Assembly: GCA_903955385.1 (NCBI GenBank)
Contig: CAJBNH010000131.1
Location: 1 to 64,000, forward strand
From: an uncultured Myxococcales bacterium
Lineage (GTDB): Bacteria; Myxococcota_A; UBA9042
Length of the DNA stretch: 64,000 bases
Reading direction: 5' to 3'
Shown piece after piece: positions 36,432-44,185 of this stretch. Each line of letters starts with the position of its first letter. Positions within the stretch are counted from its first letter, which is position 1. The notes under the pieces are model-generated. The model saw only the letters and a list, made by a program, of their open reading frames with translations. It made no database searches and had not been told where the DNA came from. A program made the translations under genes and the position numbers.

Positions 36432-37436
36432 ATGAGGTCGCTGGTCGCCCGTCTGGTCGTGGTCCTTTCTGCTCTGGTCTGGACCGGCTGCTCGTCGTCG
36501 AACGGGCAGGCAGGGCTGGCGGCGCCGATCGTGCAGGACGCCCAAGACCTGACGCCCAGCTTTGGCGACACCAAGGACACGGCGGACACCAAGGACGTCG
36601 TCGACTCGGTGGAGGTCGCAGACACGGCCGATGGGTCAGACGCGCAAGCGCTGGACCTTGCCCCGGACGTGGCCGAGGTGGATGCCGAGCTCGACGTGCC
36701 CAGCGTCGATACGACCCCCTCGATCACGGGCAATCCCATGACGGTGCAGGAGGTTCGCCAGCTCCCCGCGACGGCCGGCTGCACCCAGGACGGCACGCTG
36801 ACGGTGCTGGAGGGCGTGCTGCTGACGGAGCTGGTCGTCACCGCACCCGCAGAGACCAAGGCAAGTTTGGTCGCCGTGTTCGCGCAGGCCAAGGGCGCAG
36901 GACCGTGGAGCGGGCTGCAGCTGGTCAAGATGAAGAAGGACGGCGACGACCCGGCATTCGCGGCGCTGAAGCCCGGCGACGTGATCCACGCCAACGGCAA
37001 GGTGCAGACGTACTACTGCATGACCCAGCTGACGGTGGACAAGTGGCAGGCGACCGGGGCAACGCTGAAGCCGGTGGCCGACGTGGTGGCGTTGAACCAG
37101 ATCGGCGACCAAGCCGCGGCAGCGACGGCCGAGCAGTGGGAAGGCGGTCGCGTCAAAGTGCTGGACGTCGTCGCCAGCGAGACCAACGTGCTGGGCACCG
37201 ACGGCAAGGGGCATGGCGAGATCTATGTCGGCAAGACGCCTGACGATCTCGCGCTGATGGTGGCGCCGGGCTTCTACAGCACGCCGTTCTCCAGCTACGA
37301 CACGGTGACCTCGACATGGACCGTCAACATCGCCAAGGGCAAGGCGTGGACCTCGATCGAGGGCGTGGTCGCCTGGTCGTTCGACAAGTCACGGCTGCGG
37401 CCGATGGGTGCGCTGGGGATGATCGACGCGCCGTAG
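36432..37436 (+). CDS. Lipoprotein with Asp-rich linker, unknown function
   Basis: 334 residues; GGAGG precedes the ATG. Lipobox LVWTGC places the acylated Cys near residue 20. Residues about 45-90 are an Asp/Thr/Lys-rich linker (DTKDTADTKDVVDSVEVADT), typical of predicted surface lipoproteins in this bacterial group. Residues about 100-330 form a beta-rich domain (VLEGVLLTELVV, GDVIHANGKVQTYYC, GRVKVLDVVASETN) that resembles OB-fold-like or 'DUF' domains seen in such lipoproteins; I cannot name it. Its gene follows the two surface proteins after 39 nt and may be cotranscribed with them. Confidence 0.75.
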   Translation: MRSLVARLVVVLSALVWTGCSSSNGQAGLAAPIVQDAQDLTPSFGDTKDTADTKDVVDSVEVADTADGSDAQALDLAPDVAEVDAELDVPSVDTTPSITGNPMTVQEVRQLPATAGCTQDGTLTVLEGVLLTELVVTAPAETKASLVAVFAQAKGAGPWSGLQLVKMKKDGDDPAFAALKPGDVIHANGKVQTYYCMTQLTVDKWQATGATLKPVADVVALNQIGDQAAAATAEQWEGGRVKVLDVVASETNVLGTDGKGHGEIYVGKTPDDLALMVAPGFYSTPFSSYDTVTSTWTVNIAKGKAWTSIEGVVAWSFDKSRLRPMGALGMIDAP

Positions 37437-37532
37437 GTCGGCGGGGCCGCGAGTGGGGCTTCGGCGACTGCGCCGGCCTCCGACACCCGACAACCCAAGT
37501 CAGCTGCGGACGGGCCAACTTCCCTTCCACCG

Positions 37533-39872
37533 CTATCCGCAAGGGCATCCGCACGGCCGCGGCTCAGTCACGCCGGGATGTGCCGCCAGCCGCGATGCCA
37601 CGTAGCGCCCCAGCAGACGCACTGCACGGTCGCTCGAGCGAAACACAGGTATCCCGCCCCGCTCGATGCAACGGACCAGCGGGTCGTACAGGGCGCCCGA
37701 GTCGACGACGACGACGATGGGTTTGTCGGTCGCCGCGGCCAGTTCCGGCAGGCCCAGGGCCAGACTGTCCGGCCAGGTCAGGCACTCTTGCGGGTCGTCC
37801 GAGACCTCGACCGTCGACATGGCGGGTGACAGCGGCACGATGCCCATCACCAGCGCGTCGATGCAGGGGTCGTCCAGCAGCGCCCGGGCACACTCCAGAT
37901 GCACAACGTCGGGTGCAACCGGCGTGACGTCGAGCGGATTGTGGATCGAGACCAGCGCGTCGATGCGGTGGCGGGCCAGCGAAACCCGCACCTTTTCGCG
38001 GGTATGGGCACAGATGCCGGCTGGGGCCAGACGACCGTCTTCGCCGCGCAGGGCGTCGGCCATGCCCACGGCCTCGTAGCCCGCGTTCGACATCATCATC
38101 ACGCGGTCGCCGCGGACGGTGCGCGAGGCAAAGTGGGCGGCGAGCTCGACCAGCCCCTCGAAGTCCTCGAACGTCTCGGCCACCAGAACACCGGCCGCGC
38201 GTGCCAGCTGCCAGGCCACCCGGTAATCGCCCGCGATGGAAGCCGTGTGGCCCGCCGTGGCGCCCTGGCCCTCGGGCGACCGACCACCTTTGTAGAGTAC
38301 GACCGTCTTGCCGCGCGAGATGGCCGACCGTGCCGCCGCCAGGAAACGCGCTCCGTCGCCCGCGGCAAATCCTTCGGCGTAGACGGCGATGACGTGCACG
38401 TCCGCGTCCTGCTGGAAGAATTCGACGTAGTCGCCCAGCGTCAGGTCCATCTGGTTGCCGACGCTGACCAGATAGCGGGCGCCGACCGTGCGGCTCTTGC
38501 TCAACCGACTGATGGCGAACGCACCGCTTTGGCTCACCCACGCGACGTTGCGCACGACGGCGTCGATGGCGGGCAACTTGCTCGCGGGGATGAAGGTGGT
38601 GTCGTAGTGACCCGGCACGCTCGCGATGCCCAGACTGTTGGGACCGCAAACGACGGGGCCTAGCCACGGGGTGTGGCGCGCTTCCTCGATGCTGTCGACA
38701 ACCCGCTGCTGCAGGGCCTTGCCGCCCTCTGTCTCGCCCATGCCGCCCGGAATCACGATGATCGACTCGGCCTTGCGCGTGGCCATCAGCTTCTCGAACA
38801 GCTCGGGCACCTGCGGCGCCGCCACCGCCAGCACCGCCAGATCCACCGCCTTGGGCAGGTCGGCGGGCTCGGCATAGCACTTCACGCCGTCGATCGACGC
38901 GTCGTCGGGCTTCAGCACGCTCAACCTGGACTTGTCCCAGCCGTCGCGCAGCAGGTTGCGCAGGATCACGCGCCCCATGTTCACGTTCTTGGACGACACG
39001 CCGGCGACCGCCACCGTCTTGGGCCTGAACATCTTGGCCAGCTTCTGCACGGGACGCGGCGAGGGAGCGGCCGTCGCCGTGGTCAGGCGCGCCAGTCCGT
39101 CGACGGGCACCAAGCGACCGGCCGGGTCGACCAGCACGGGATTTAGCTCCAGCTCTTCCAGGGCCACTTCGCCGCCGCCGGCCGTCACGGGCGGAAAGGC
39201 CTCGGCCGCCTCGCGCAGAAAGCGCACGACGGGATACCACGCCGACGCATCCAACAGCGCCGTGCTGCCTCGCAATTCTCCCGCCAGGTCGCGGTGGCCC
39301 AGCGTGCGCAGGATCTCGCGCACGGCGACCTCTTCGCAGCCCGCACCCAGGGCAAACAGCGCCGTCGACTCGCCGCGCGGCAGCCGGTCGGCCCACAGCT
39401 CGGCCTTGACGCCACCCAGACCGACCACGCCGACGAAGCCGAATTCCCGGCTCCACTTCATGCCCACCAACACCTCGGTGCCCAAGCGCGCGCGGTCGTA
39501 GACCACCCGGCGTGACAGCAGAACGCCGCGGATGTCAGGCCAGCCGCCGTGCTGGGCAGAGTAGCGCGCGGCCACTTCCCCAGCGAAGGCCTGCAGCCGC
39601 GGGCCGTCCAGGGTCGCGCCGTCCAGAAACTGGATGCCCCCCAACTCGGTCTTGTGCAGGATGTCGGGCGACACGATCTTGACGACGACCGGACCCTCGC
39701 GAAACGACGCAGGCACCACGAACCGGTCCGTGCTCGGCAGGAACACGTGGTCGGGAGGCTCCAGACCGGCCGGCGTCAGGGCAGCGTAGATCTCGTGCTC
39801 GAGCAGGACCTTGCGACCCTCGGCGTGGGCGGCGTGCAGGGCCTCGGTCAGCTTGGCGATGGGGGAGTTCAT
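37533..39872 (-). CDS. ADP-forming acyl-CoA synthetase (acetate--CoA ligase), fused
   Basis: ATG at 39872 with GGAGG upstream gives 779 residues. The ATP-grasp (beta-type) part comes first (about 1-240, VVKIVSPDILHKTELGGIQF). The CoA-binding domain starts near 305 (FRPKTVAVAGVSSKNVNMG), followed by succinyl-CoA-ligase-like domains with the phospho-His loop GATAGHTASIAGD (His near 542). The enzyme converts acyl-CoA + ADP + Pi to free acid + CoA + ATP. It lies 58 nt after iorB on the same strand, which suggests it uses aryl- or acyl-CoA made by IorAB. The C-terminal tail (PRPCGCPCG) is unusual. Confidence 0.93.
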   Translation of the reverse strand: MNSPIAKLTEALHAAHAEGRKVLLEHEIYAALTPAGLEPPDHVFLPSTDRFVVPASFREGPVVVKIVSPDILHKTELGGIQFLDGATLDGPRLQAFAGEVAARYSAQHGGWPDIRGVLLSRRVVYDRARLGTEVLVGMKWSREFGFVGVVGLGGVKAELWADRLPRGESTALFALGAGCEEVAVREILRTLGHRDLAGELRGSTALLDASAWYPVVRFLREAAEAFPPVTAGGGEVALEELELNPVLVDPAGRLVPVDGLARLTTATAAPSPRPVQKLAKMFRPKTVAVAGVSSKNVNMGRVILRNLLRDGWDKSRLSVLKPDDASIDGVKCYAEPADLPKAVDLAVLAVAAPQVPELFEKLMATRKAESIIVIPGGMGETEGGKALQQRVVDSIEEARHTPWLGPVVCGPNSLGIASVPGHYDTTFIPASKLPAIDAVVRNVAWVSQSGAFAISRLSKSRTVGARYLVSVGNQMDLTLGDYVEFFQQDADVHVIAVYAEGFAAGDGARFLAAARSAISRGKTVVLYKGGRSPEGQGATAGHTASIAGDYRVAWQLARAAGVLVAETFEDFEGLVELAAHFASRTVRGDRVMMMSNAGYEAVGMADALRGEDGRLAPAGICAHTREKVRVSLARHRIDALVSIHNPLDVTPVAPDVVHLECARALLDDPCIDALVMGIVPLSPAMSTVEVSDDPQECLTWPDSLALGLPELAAATDKPIVVVVDSGALYDPLVRCIERGGIPVFRSSDRAVRLLGRYVASRLAAHPGVTEPRPCGCPCG

Positions 39873-39930
39873 GCGGCCTCCTGGGGGGGCTTGGGACCGG
39901 TCACGGCGCGGGCGGCGGACCGGGGGGCGG

Positions 39931-40749
39931 TCACGCAGGTGTCGCGACGCGGGACAGGCAGGGCTCGGCGAGCTTCGACAACGCCGCGGCATCCAACGGC
40001 ATCGCCGCTGTGGCGCCGACCGCCTCATCGATCCGGGCGATGGCGTCGGGGCAGCTGGCGAGTGCCATGCAGGCGATCAGGACAGCTCCGTCCACAGGCT
40101 CCGGCCCGAGGTCCAGACGGGCGACGACGCGAGCGGCGTGCAGCGGCACGACCCCGGCATCCACCAGCCGGGCCAGCAGAGCGGCTGCCGTGCGCCCCAT
40201 GCGAAACGCGACCAGATTGGTATGGACGGTGGCCTCGCCCTTACGCGCGAACAGCTCGGCGATGTGGTGCTCGATGCGCTCGGGCTCCAGCGGCAGCAGC
40301 GCGGCGGCGGCCCCCAGCACGACCATGTTCTGGGCGCGGGGCGAGCCGGCTTTGCGGGCCAGTCGCGTGGCGTCCACGCCGATCACGCGGGGCAGCGAGT
40401 ACAGGGCCTCGTAAAGCCGGTCGGAGTCTGGGTAATTCTTCAGGTTCGCCACGGGCGTCAGGTCGGTGACGATCACGCCAGCGGGCGCCAGCCAGTTGAC
40501 GTACCGCAGCGCTTCCAGCGGCTCGACCGACAGGATCGCTTCTGCCGCGCCGTCCGGCGGCAGGTCGCACGCGATCTCGCCGTCGGACATCCGCACGAAC
40601 GCGTGCACCGCGCCGCCGCGCTGCGACATGCCGTGGACCTCGGGTTGCTTGACCTGAAAGCCCGCCGCCACGGCCGCCTGGTCGACCACCGCCGCGATCG
40701 ACAGAATCCCCTGACCGCCCACCCCGCACAGGACCAGATCGCGCTTCAT
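39931..40749 (-). CDS. iorB: Indolepyruvate ferredoxin oxidoreductase, beta subunit
   Basis: 272 residues. The gamma-type domain of 2-oxoacid:ferredoxin oxidoreductases starts at the N-terminus with LVLCGVGGQGILSIAAVVDQAA and continues with EVHGMSQRGGAVHAFVRMSD, both diagnostic of IorB. Together with IorA it should oxidise aryl pyruvates (from Trp, Phe, Tyr) to aryl-acetyl-CoA with ferredoxin as acceptor. A C-terminal helical extension of about 80 residues (LARLVDAGVVPLHAARVVARL...) is present in some homologues. The ATG overlaps the iorA stop in ATGA. Confidence 0.93.
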   Translation of the reverse strand: MKRDLVLCGVGGQGILSIAAVVDQAAVAAGFQVKQPEVHGMSQRGGAVHAFVRMSDGEIACDLPPDGAAEAILSVEPLEALRYVNWLAPAGVIVTDLTPVANLKNYPDSDRLYEALYSLPRVIGVDATRLARKAGSPRAQNMVVLGAAAALLPLEPERIEHHIAELFARKGEATVHTNLVAFRMGRTAAALLARLVDAGVVPLHAARVVARLDLGPEPVDGAVLIACMALASCPDAIARIDEAVGATAAMPLDAAALSKLAEPCLSRVATPA

Positions 40750-42407
40750 GGCTTGCCCTCCAGGTTCGCGACCATCCCGGGCAGACCCTGGTGACGTCGA
40801 TTCTCCTTGATCTGCTTGGCATACGTGACGCAGGCGCGGCTTGCCACGATGACCGACAGGCCCCGGTGCGCCACTTCCTGCCGCAGCAGGGCCACGTTCT
40901 GCTCGTGCGCCTTGGGCAGCGGCGACAGCACGTGGATGTGGTCGGGGTTCGCGCCCAAGCCCTTGACCAGCTTGACGATCTTGTCGGTCTCGCCCACCAG
41001 CGTCTCTTGCCCGCCCGTCATGGCGACGATGCTGTTGTCCAGGATCATCACCGTCATGTCGGTGTCTTCGCGAATCGCGTCGAGCAGCGGCGGCAGGCCC
41101 GAGTGGGTAAACGTCGAGTCGCCCAACACGCACACCACCGGCCACAGCCCGGCGTGCACCACGCCCGACGCCATGCCGATGCTCGCGCCCATGCAGACGC
41201 ACGACTGGATGCCATTGTGCGGAGCGTAGTAACCCAGCGTATAGCAACCGATATCGCCCATCACCCGTGATCCGGGGTGCTCGGCCATCACCTCGTTCAG
41301 GAAGCGGTAGCTGTCGGTGTGCGGGCAACCTTCGCACAGCACCGGGGCCCGCGGCTGCATCACGTTCGCCACGGCAGCCGGCACGTGAACCTTGGCGGCC
41401 AGCGGCAATCCGAAAGCGCGCTTGACCTTGTCGGCGTTCAACTCGCCCGCGCGCGGCACCAGACCCGACAGGCGGCCATACACCGGCACCGAGGGGTCGC
41501 GACCGATGCCGACCAGCAGGCGCTCGATCAGCGGATAGCCCTCCTCGAACACATACAGCGCGCTGGACGACGCCACCAGCGACCGCAAACTCGCTTCAGG
41601 AATCGGATACGCACCGATGTGCAACAGGTTGTAGTCGTTCAGCTTCTCTGCCAGCGCCGCCTTCACGTAGCCGATCGCGATGCCGCTCGCCACGATGCCC
41701 GGCCGGCCCTGACCCGTGACGGTCAGTTGGTTGGCGGGGTGCGCCTGGCTCCACGCCTGAAAGTCGACCTGGTGCGCCAGCAGCTCGTCGAAGGCCTTGC
41801 GCGCGTTCGAGGGCAGCAGCGTCCACTTCCACGATTCGTCAGTAAACTTCGCCACGTTCTGCGCGCGGCGGGGGCGGGGCGTGACGACGGCGCGGCTGTG
41901 GGCCAGACGCGTGGTCAGGCGCAGCATCACGGGCATCTTCAGCCGTTCGGACACGTCGAAGGCGTCGACGGCCATCTCGTACGCCTCTTGCTGGCTCGAC
42001 GGCTCCAGGCAGGGCACGTTGGCAAAGTCGGCGTAGAACCTCGAGTCCTGCTCGTTCTGCGAGCTATGCATCGACGGGTCGTCCGCCACGGCGATGACAA
42101 GCCCACCGTGCGCCCCGGTCAGGGCCGAGTTCAGGAACGGGTCGGCGGCGACGTTCAAGCCCACGTGCTTGAACGACACCAGCGCCCGGCGGCCGGCATA
42201 CGACATGCCCAACGCCTCTTCCAGCGCGACCTTCTCGTTGGCGGACCAGCGGGCGTGCAGGTGCAGGCCGTCCCTGCGGTCCAACTCGAGGATGGTCTCG
42301 AAGATTTCCGTCGACGGCGTGCCGGGATACGCATAGGCAGCGCTGATACCGGCGTCGACTGCGCCGCGCGCCACCGCTTCGGCGCCGAGCAGGATGTCGT
42401 GGTTCAT
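40746..42407 (-). CDS. iorA: Indolepyruvate ferredoxin oxidoreductase, alpha subunit, lacking the ferredoxin domain
   Basis: 553 residues. The pyrimidine-binding domain opens the protein (LGAEAVARGAVDAGISAAYAYPGTPSTE; KHVGLNVAADPF). Then come VLCEGCPHTDSY and the TPP-binding domain with GDIGCYTLG, VLGDSTFTHSG and DNSIVAMTGGQ, all canonical. IorA normally continues with a C-terminal domain carrying two [4Fe-4S] CxxCxxC clusters. Here the protein ends soon after VIVASRACVTY, with no such cysteines, so electrons must leave by another route or a separate ferredoxin. The start at 42407 has AGGGAG upstream. First gene of iorA-iorB-acyl-CoA synthetase. Confidence 0.93.
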   Translation of the reverse strand: MNHDILLGAEAVARGAVDAGISAAYAYPGTPSTEIFETILELDRRDGLHLHARWSANEKVALEEALGMSYAGRRALVSFKHVGLNVAADPFLNSALTGAHGGLVIAVADDPSMHSSQNEQDSRFYADFANVPCLEPSSQQEAYEMAVDAFDVSERLKMPVMLRLTTRLAHSRAVVTPRPRRAQNVAKFTDESWKWTLLPSNARKAFDELLAHQVDFQAWSQAHPANQLTVTGQGRPGIVASGIAIGYVKAALAEKLNDYNLLHIGAYPIPEASLRSLVASSSALYVFEEGYPLIERLLVGIGRDPSVPVYGRLSGLVPRAGELNADKVKRAFGLPLAAKVHVPAAVANVMQPRAPVLCEGCPHTDSYRFLNEVMAEHPGSRVMGDIGCYTLGYYAPHNGIQSCVCMGASIGMASGVVHAGLWPVVCVLGDSTFTHSGLPPLLDAIREDTDMTVMILDNSIVAMTGGQETLVGETDKIVKLVKGLGANPDHIHVLSPLPKAHEQNVALLRQEVAHRGLSVIVASRACVTYAKQIKENRRHQGLPGMVANLEGKP

Positions 42408-42713
42408 GGAACTCCCTGGGGCGCCCTGCGCGCGGTCGCGATGGACCGCCCGGGCATCGGAAGTGGGGGTGTGCGCGCCGACGGGACCTGGGGGAAAGCC
42501 CCGGGCGCAAGCGCCCATCCGGCTGCGATCGGCGCGCTGCAAGCCTACGCTGCCGCACCGGTCGTGACAAGGCGCAGCCCCTTGCACGCACTCGTCTTGC
42601 GACGTCTGCCGTTGCACGAAAGGCCGCGCAAGTGCTTCAATCCGGCCCCGGCGCCAACCCACTACCGACCGCTGAATTCTCCTCCCCCTCGCGTCCACTT
42701 CAGGAGCCTTGCG
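42408..42713. other. Divergent intergenic region with tandem hairpins, 306 bp
   Basis: This region should hold promoters for the iorA operon (minus) and the permease (plus). GGGGAAAGCCCC (42491-42502) and GGGCGCAAGCGCCC (42503-42516) are two adjacent perfect hairpins in what would be the iorA leader, about 85-110 nt before its start. No U-tract follows, so an attenuator is only possible. No gene is supported. Confidence 0.5.
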
Positions 42714-44150
42714 ATGCCCACCCGCTCCCCGCTCGTCGCCCCAATCGTCGGCACGGTTGGCGTCGCCTTGGCGCTGACCCTGATGTGGTGGCTGTCCGGC
42801 GTGTTCGTGCCGCTGGGGCTGGGGTTGCTGGTGGCGTTTCTGGTCGCTCCCGCCGTCGAGCGGCTGCAGCGTCTGGTCCGCAGCCGGTCGGTCGCCGCCG
42901 CCGTGATCCTGGTGGGGGCGTTTGCTGCGGCGGCCATCGGCGTCACCGCCTCGATTCCCGTTCTGGTGGGCGAGGCTCGGCACCTGCGCCACGCCATCAC
43001 CGGCGAGACCGTCCGAGGCATCCGTCTGGGCACCGAGACCATCGACTACCGCGACTGGGCGGACCCGGACGGCATCGGCTGGGACAAGGCCGCGCTGCTG
43101 ACCCAAGCCAAGGACCGGCAAGCCCCCAAGGGCGTGCTGCTGCTGCTGGGCGCACTGCCCGCGCCGGACAAGGACGACCCGGAGCAGACGCTGGCCGACG
43201 CGCTGGGCGACCTGGACGGCGACGGCCGCATCGACCCCGGCTACGTCAAGCGAATCCGGGTGTGGGCCGCAGACCGCTCCAGCTGGCTGGGCAACGCGTG
43301 GCACAGTCTGGATCGCTCAGGTGTCGTGCGCGAGGCCGAGCGCGCTTGGCGCAAGTCGATGTCACGGGACCAGATTCGCAAGATCCTCAGCGGTTCCGAG
43401 ACATTGTCAACGGCAAGCGACTACGGCTGGCGCCTGCTCGAGTCGCTGGGCGACCTGTTCTCGACGGCCTTCAGCGTCGCCTTGGGCGTGGTGCTGGTGC
43501 CCGTCTACGCCTTCTTCTTCCTGTCCGCGATGCCGCGGTGGCGCGAACGACTGCCCGAGTACCTGCCCTTGCGGCACCGTGAGAAAGGGCTGCGGATCCT
43601 GCGCAAGATCCTGCGCGTCATCGCGGGGTTCGTGCGCGGGCGGTTGGTGGTGTGCTCGATCGTGGGTCTGGTCACCGCAATTGGCTGGGCGGCCATGGAC
43701 GTGCGGGCGGGCTTTCTGTTCGGTCTGCTGGTCGGACTGCTGACCGTCATCCCGTTTGCCAACGTGCTGGCCTTCGTGCCCGTCGTGCTGGTGGCGCTGC
43801 TGGACTTTGGCGCCGGCTTGCACGGCGTGGGCTGGCTGGTCGGCGTCGTGGCGGTCTATGTGCTCGGGCAGGCGCTCGAGTCGGTGCTGAACCCGATCAT
43901 CGTGGGCGATGCGGTGCAGATCGATGTGGTGACGCTGATCGTCGCCCTGCTGATCGGCGGCTCGCTGGCGGGCTTCTTCGGCCTGCTGGTCGCCGTGCCG
44001 GTCGCAGCCACACTGCGGATCCTCGCGGACGAACTGGCTTTGCCGGCCTGGCGGGCCTGGGCGGCAGACGGGGCGGTGGCGGTCGAAGTCACGCCGGACG
44101 CAGCCCCCGCAGAACACTTGCCTGAGTCGCCGGAAGGGCCCTCTGCGTGA
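42714..44150 (+). CDS. AI-2E family transporter with EF-hand-like insertion
   Basis: ATG at 42714 (CAGGAG upstream) gives 478 residues. It has two N-terminal helices (about 8-48), a helix near 62-82, and a C-terminal block of helices (about 245-450) with the PerM/AI-2E motifs VLVPVYAFFFLSAMP, VIAGFVRGRLVV and LTVIPFANVLAFVP. The central soluble region (about 95-235) is larger than usual and contains DLDGDGRIDPGY near 160-171. This fits the EF-hand/dockerin calcium-loop pattern DxDxDGxI but has Tyr at position 12. Such permeases export signals or act as ion antiporters. The next gene starts close by or overlaps by 4 nt. Confidence 0.9.
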   Translation: MPTRSPLVAPIVGTVGVALALTLMWWLSGVFVPLGLGLLVAFLVAPAVERLQRLVRSRSVAAAVILVGAFAAAAIGVTASIPVLVGEARHLRHAITGETVRGIRLGTETIDYRDWADPDGIGWDKAALLTQAKDRQAPKGVLLLLGALPAPDKDDPEQTLADALGDLDGDGRIDPGYVKRIRVWAADRSSWLGNAWHSLDRSGVVREAERAWRKSMSRDQIRKILSGSETLSTASDYGWRLLESLGDLFSTAFSVALGVVLVPVYAFFFLSAMPRWRERLPEYLPLRHREKGLRILRKILRVIAGFVRGRLVVCSIVGLVTAIGWAAMDVRAGFLFGLLVGLLTVIPFANVLAFVPVVLVALLDFGAGLHGVGWLVGVVAVYVLGQALESVLNPIIVGDAVQIDVVTLIVALLIGGSLAGFFGLLVAVPVAATLRILADELALPAWRAWAADGAVAVEVTPDAAPAEHLPESPEGPSA

Positions 44151-44185
44151 CGCCCTCCGGTCCCCCTATTTCTCACAAGGTATTC

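Noticed and set aside
42491-42516. Riboswitch in the iorA leader
   Set aside because: Only two short adjacent hairpins are present, without a recognisable aptamer or terminator U-tract.
41277-42713. N-terminal extension of the AI-2E permease
   Set aside because: The upstream part is antisense to iorA and has no permease similarity; ATG 42714 has a good ribosome site.
44147-44185. GTG start of the oxygenase/ATP-grasp gene overlapping the permease stop
   Set aside because: ATG 44186 has a closer ribosome site and begins at the conserved region; the GTG start is kept only as an alternative.
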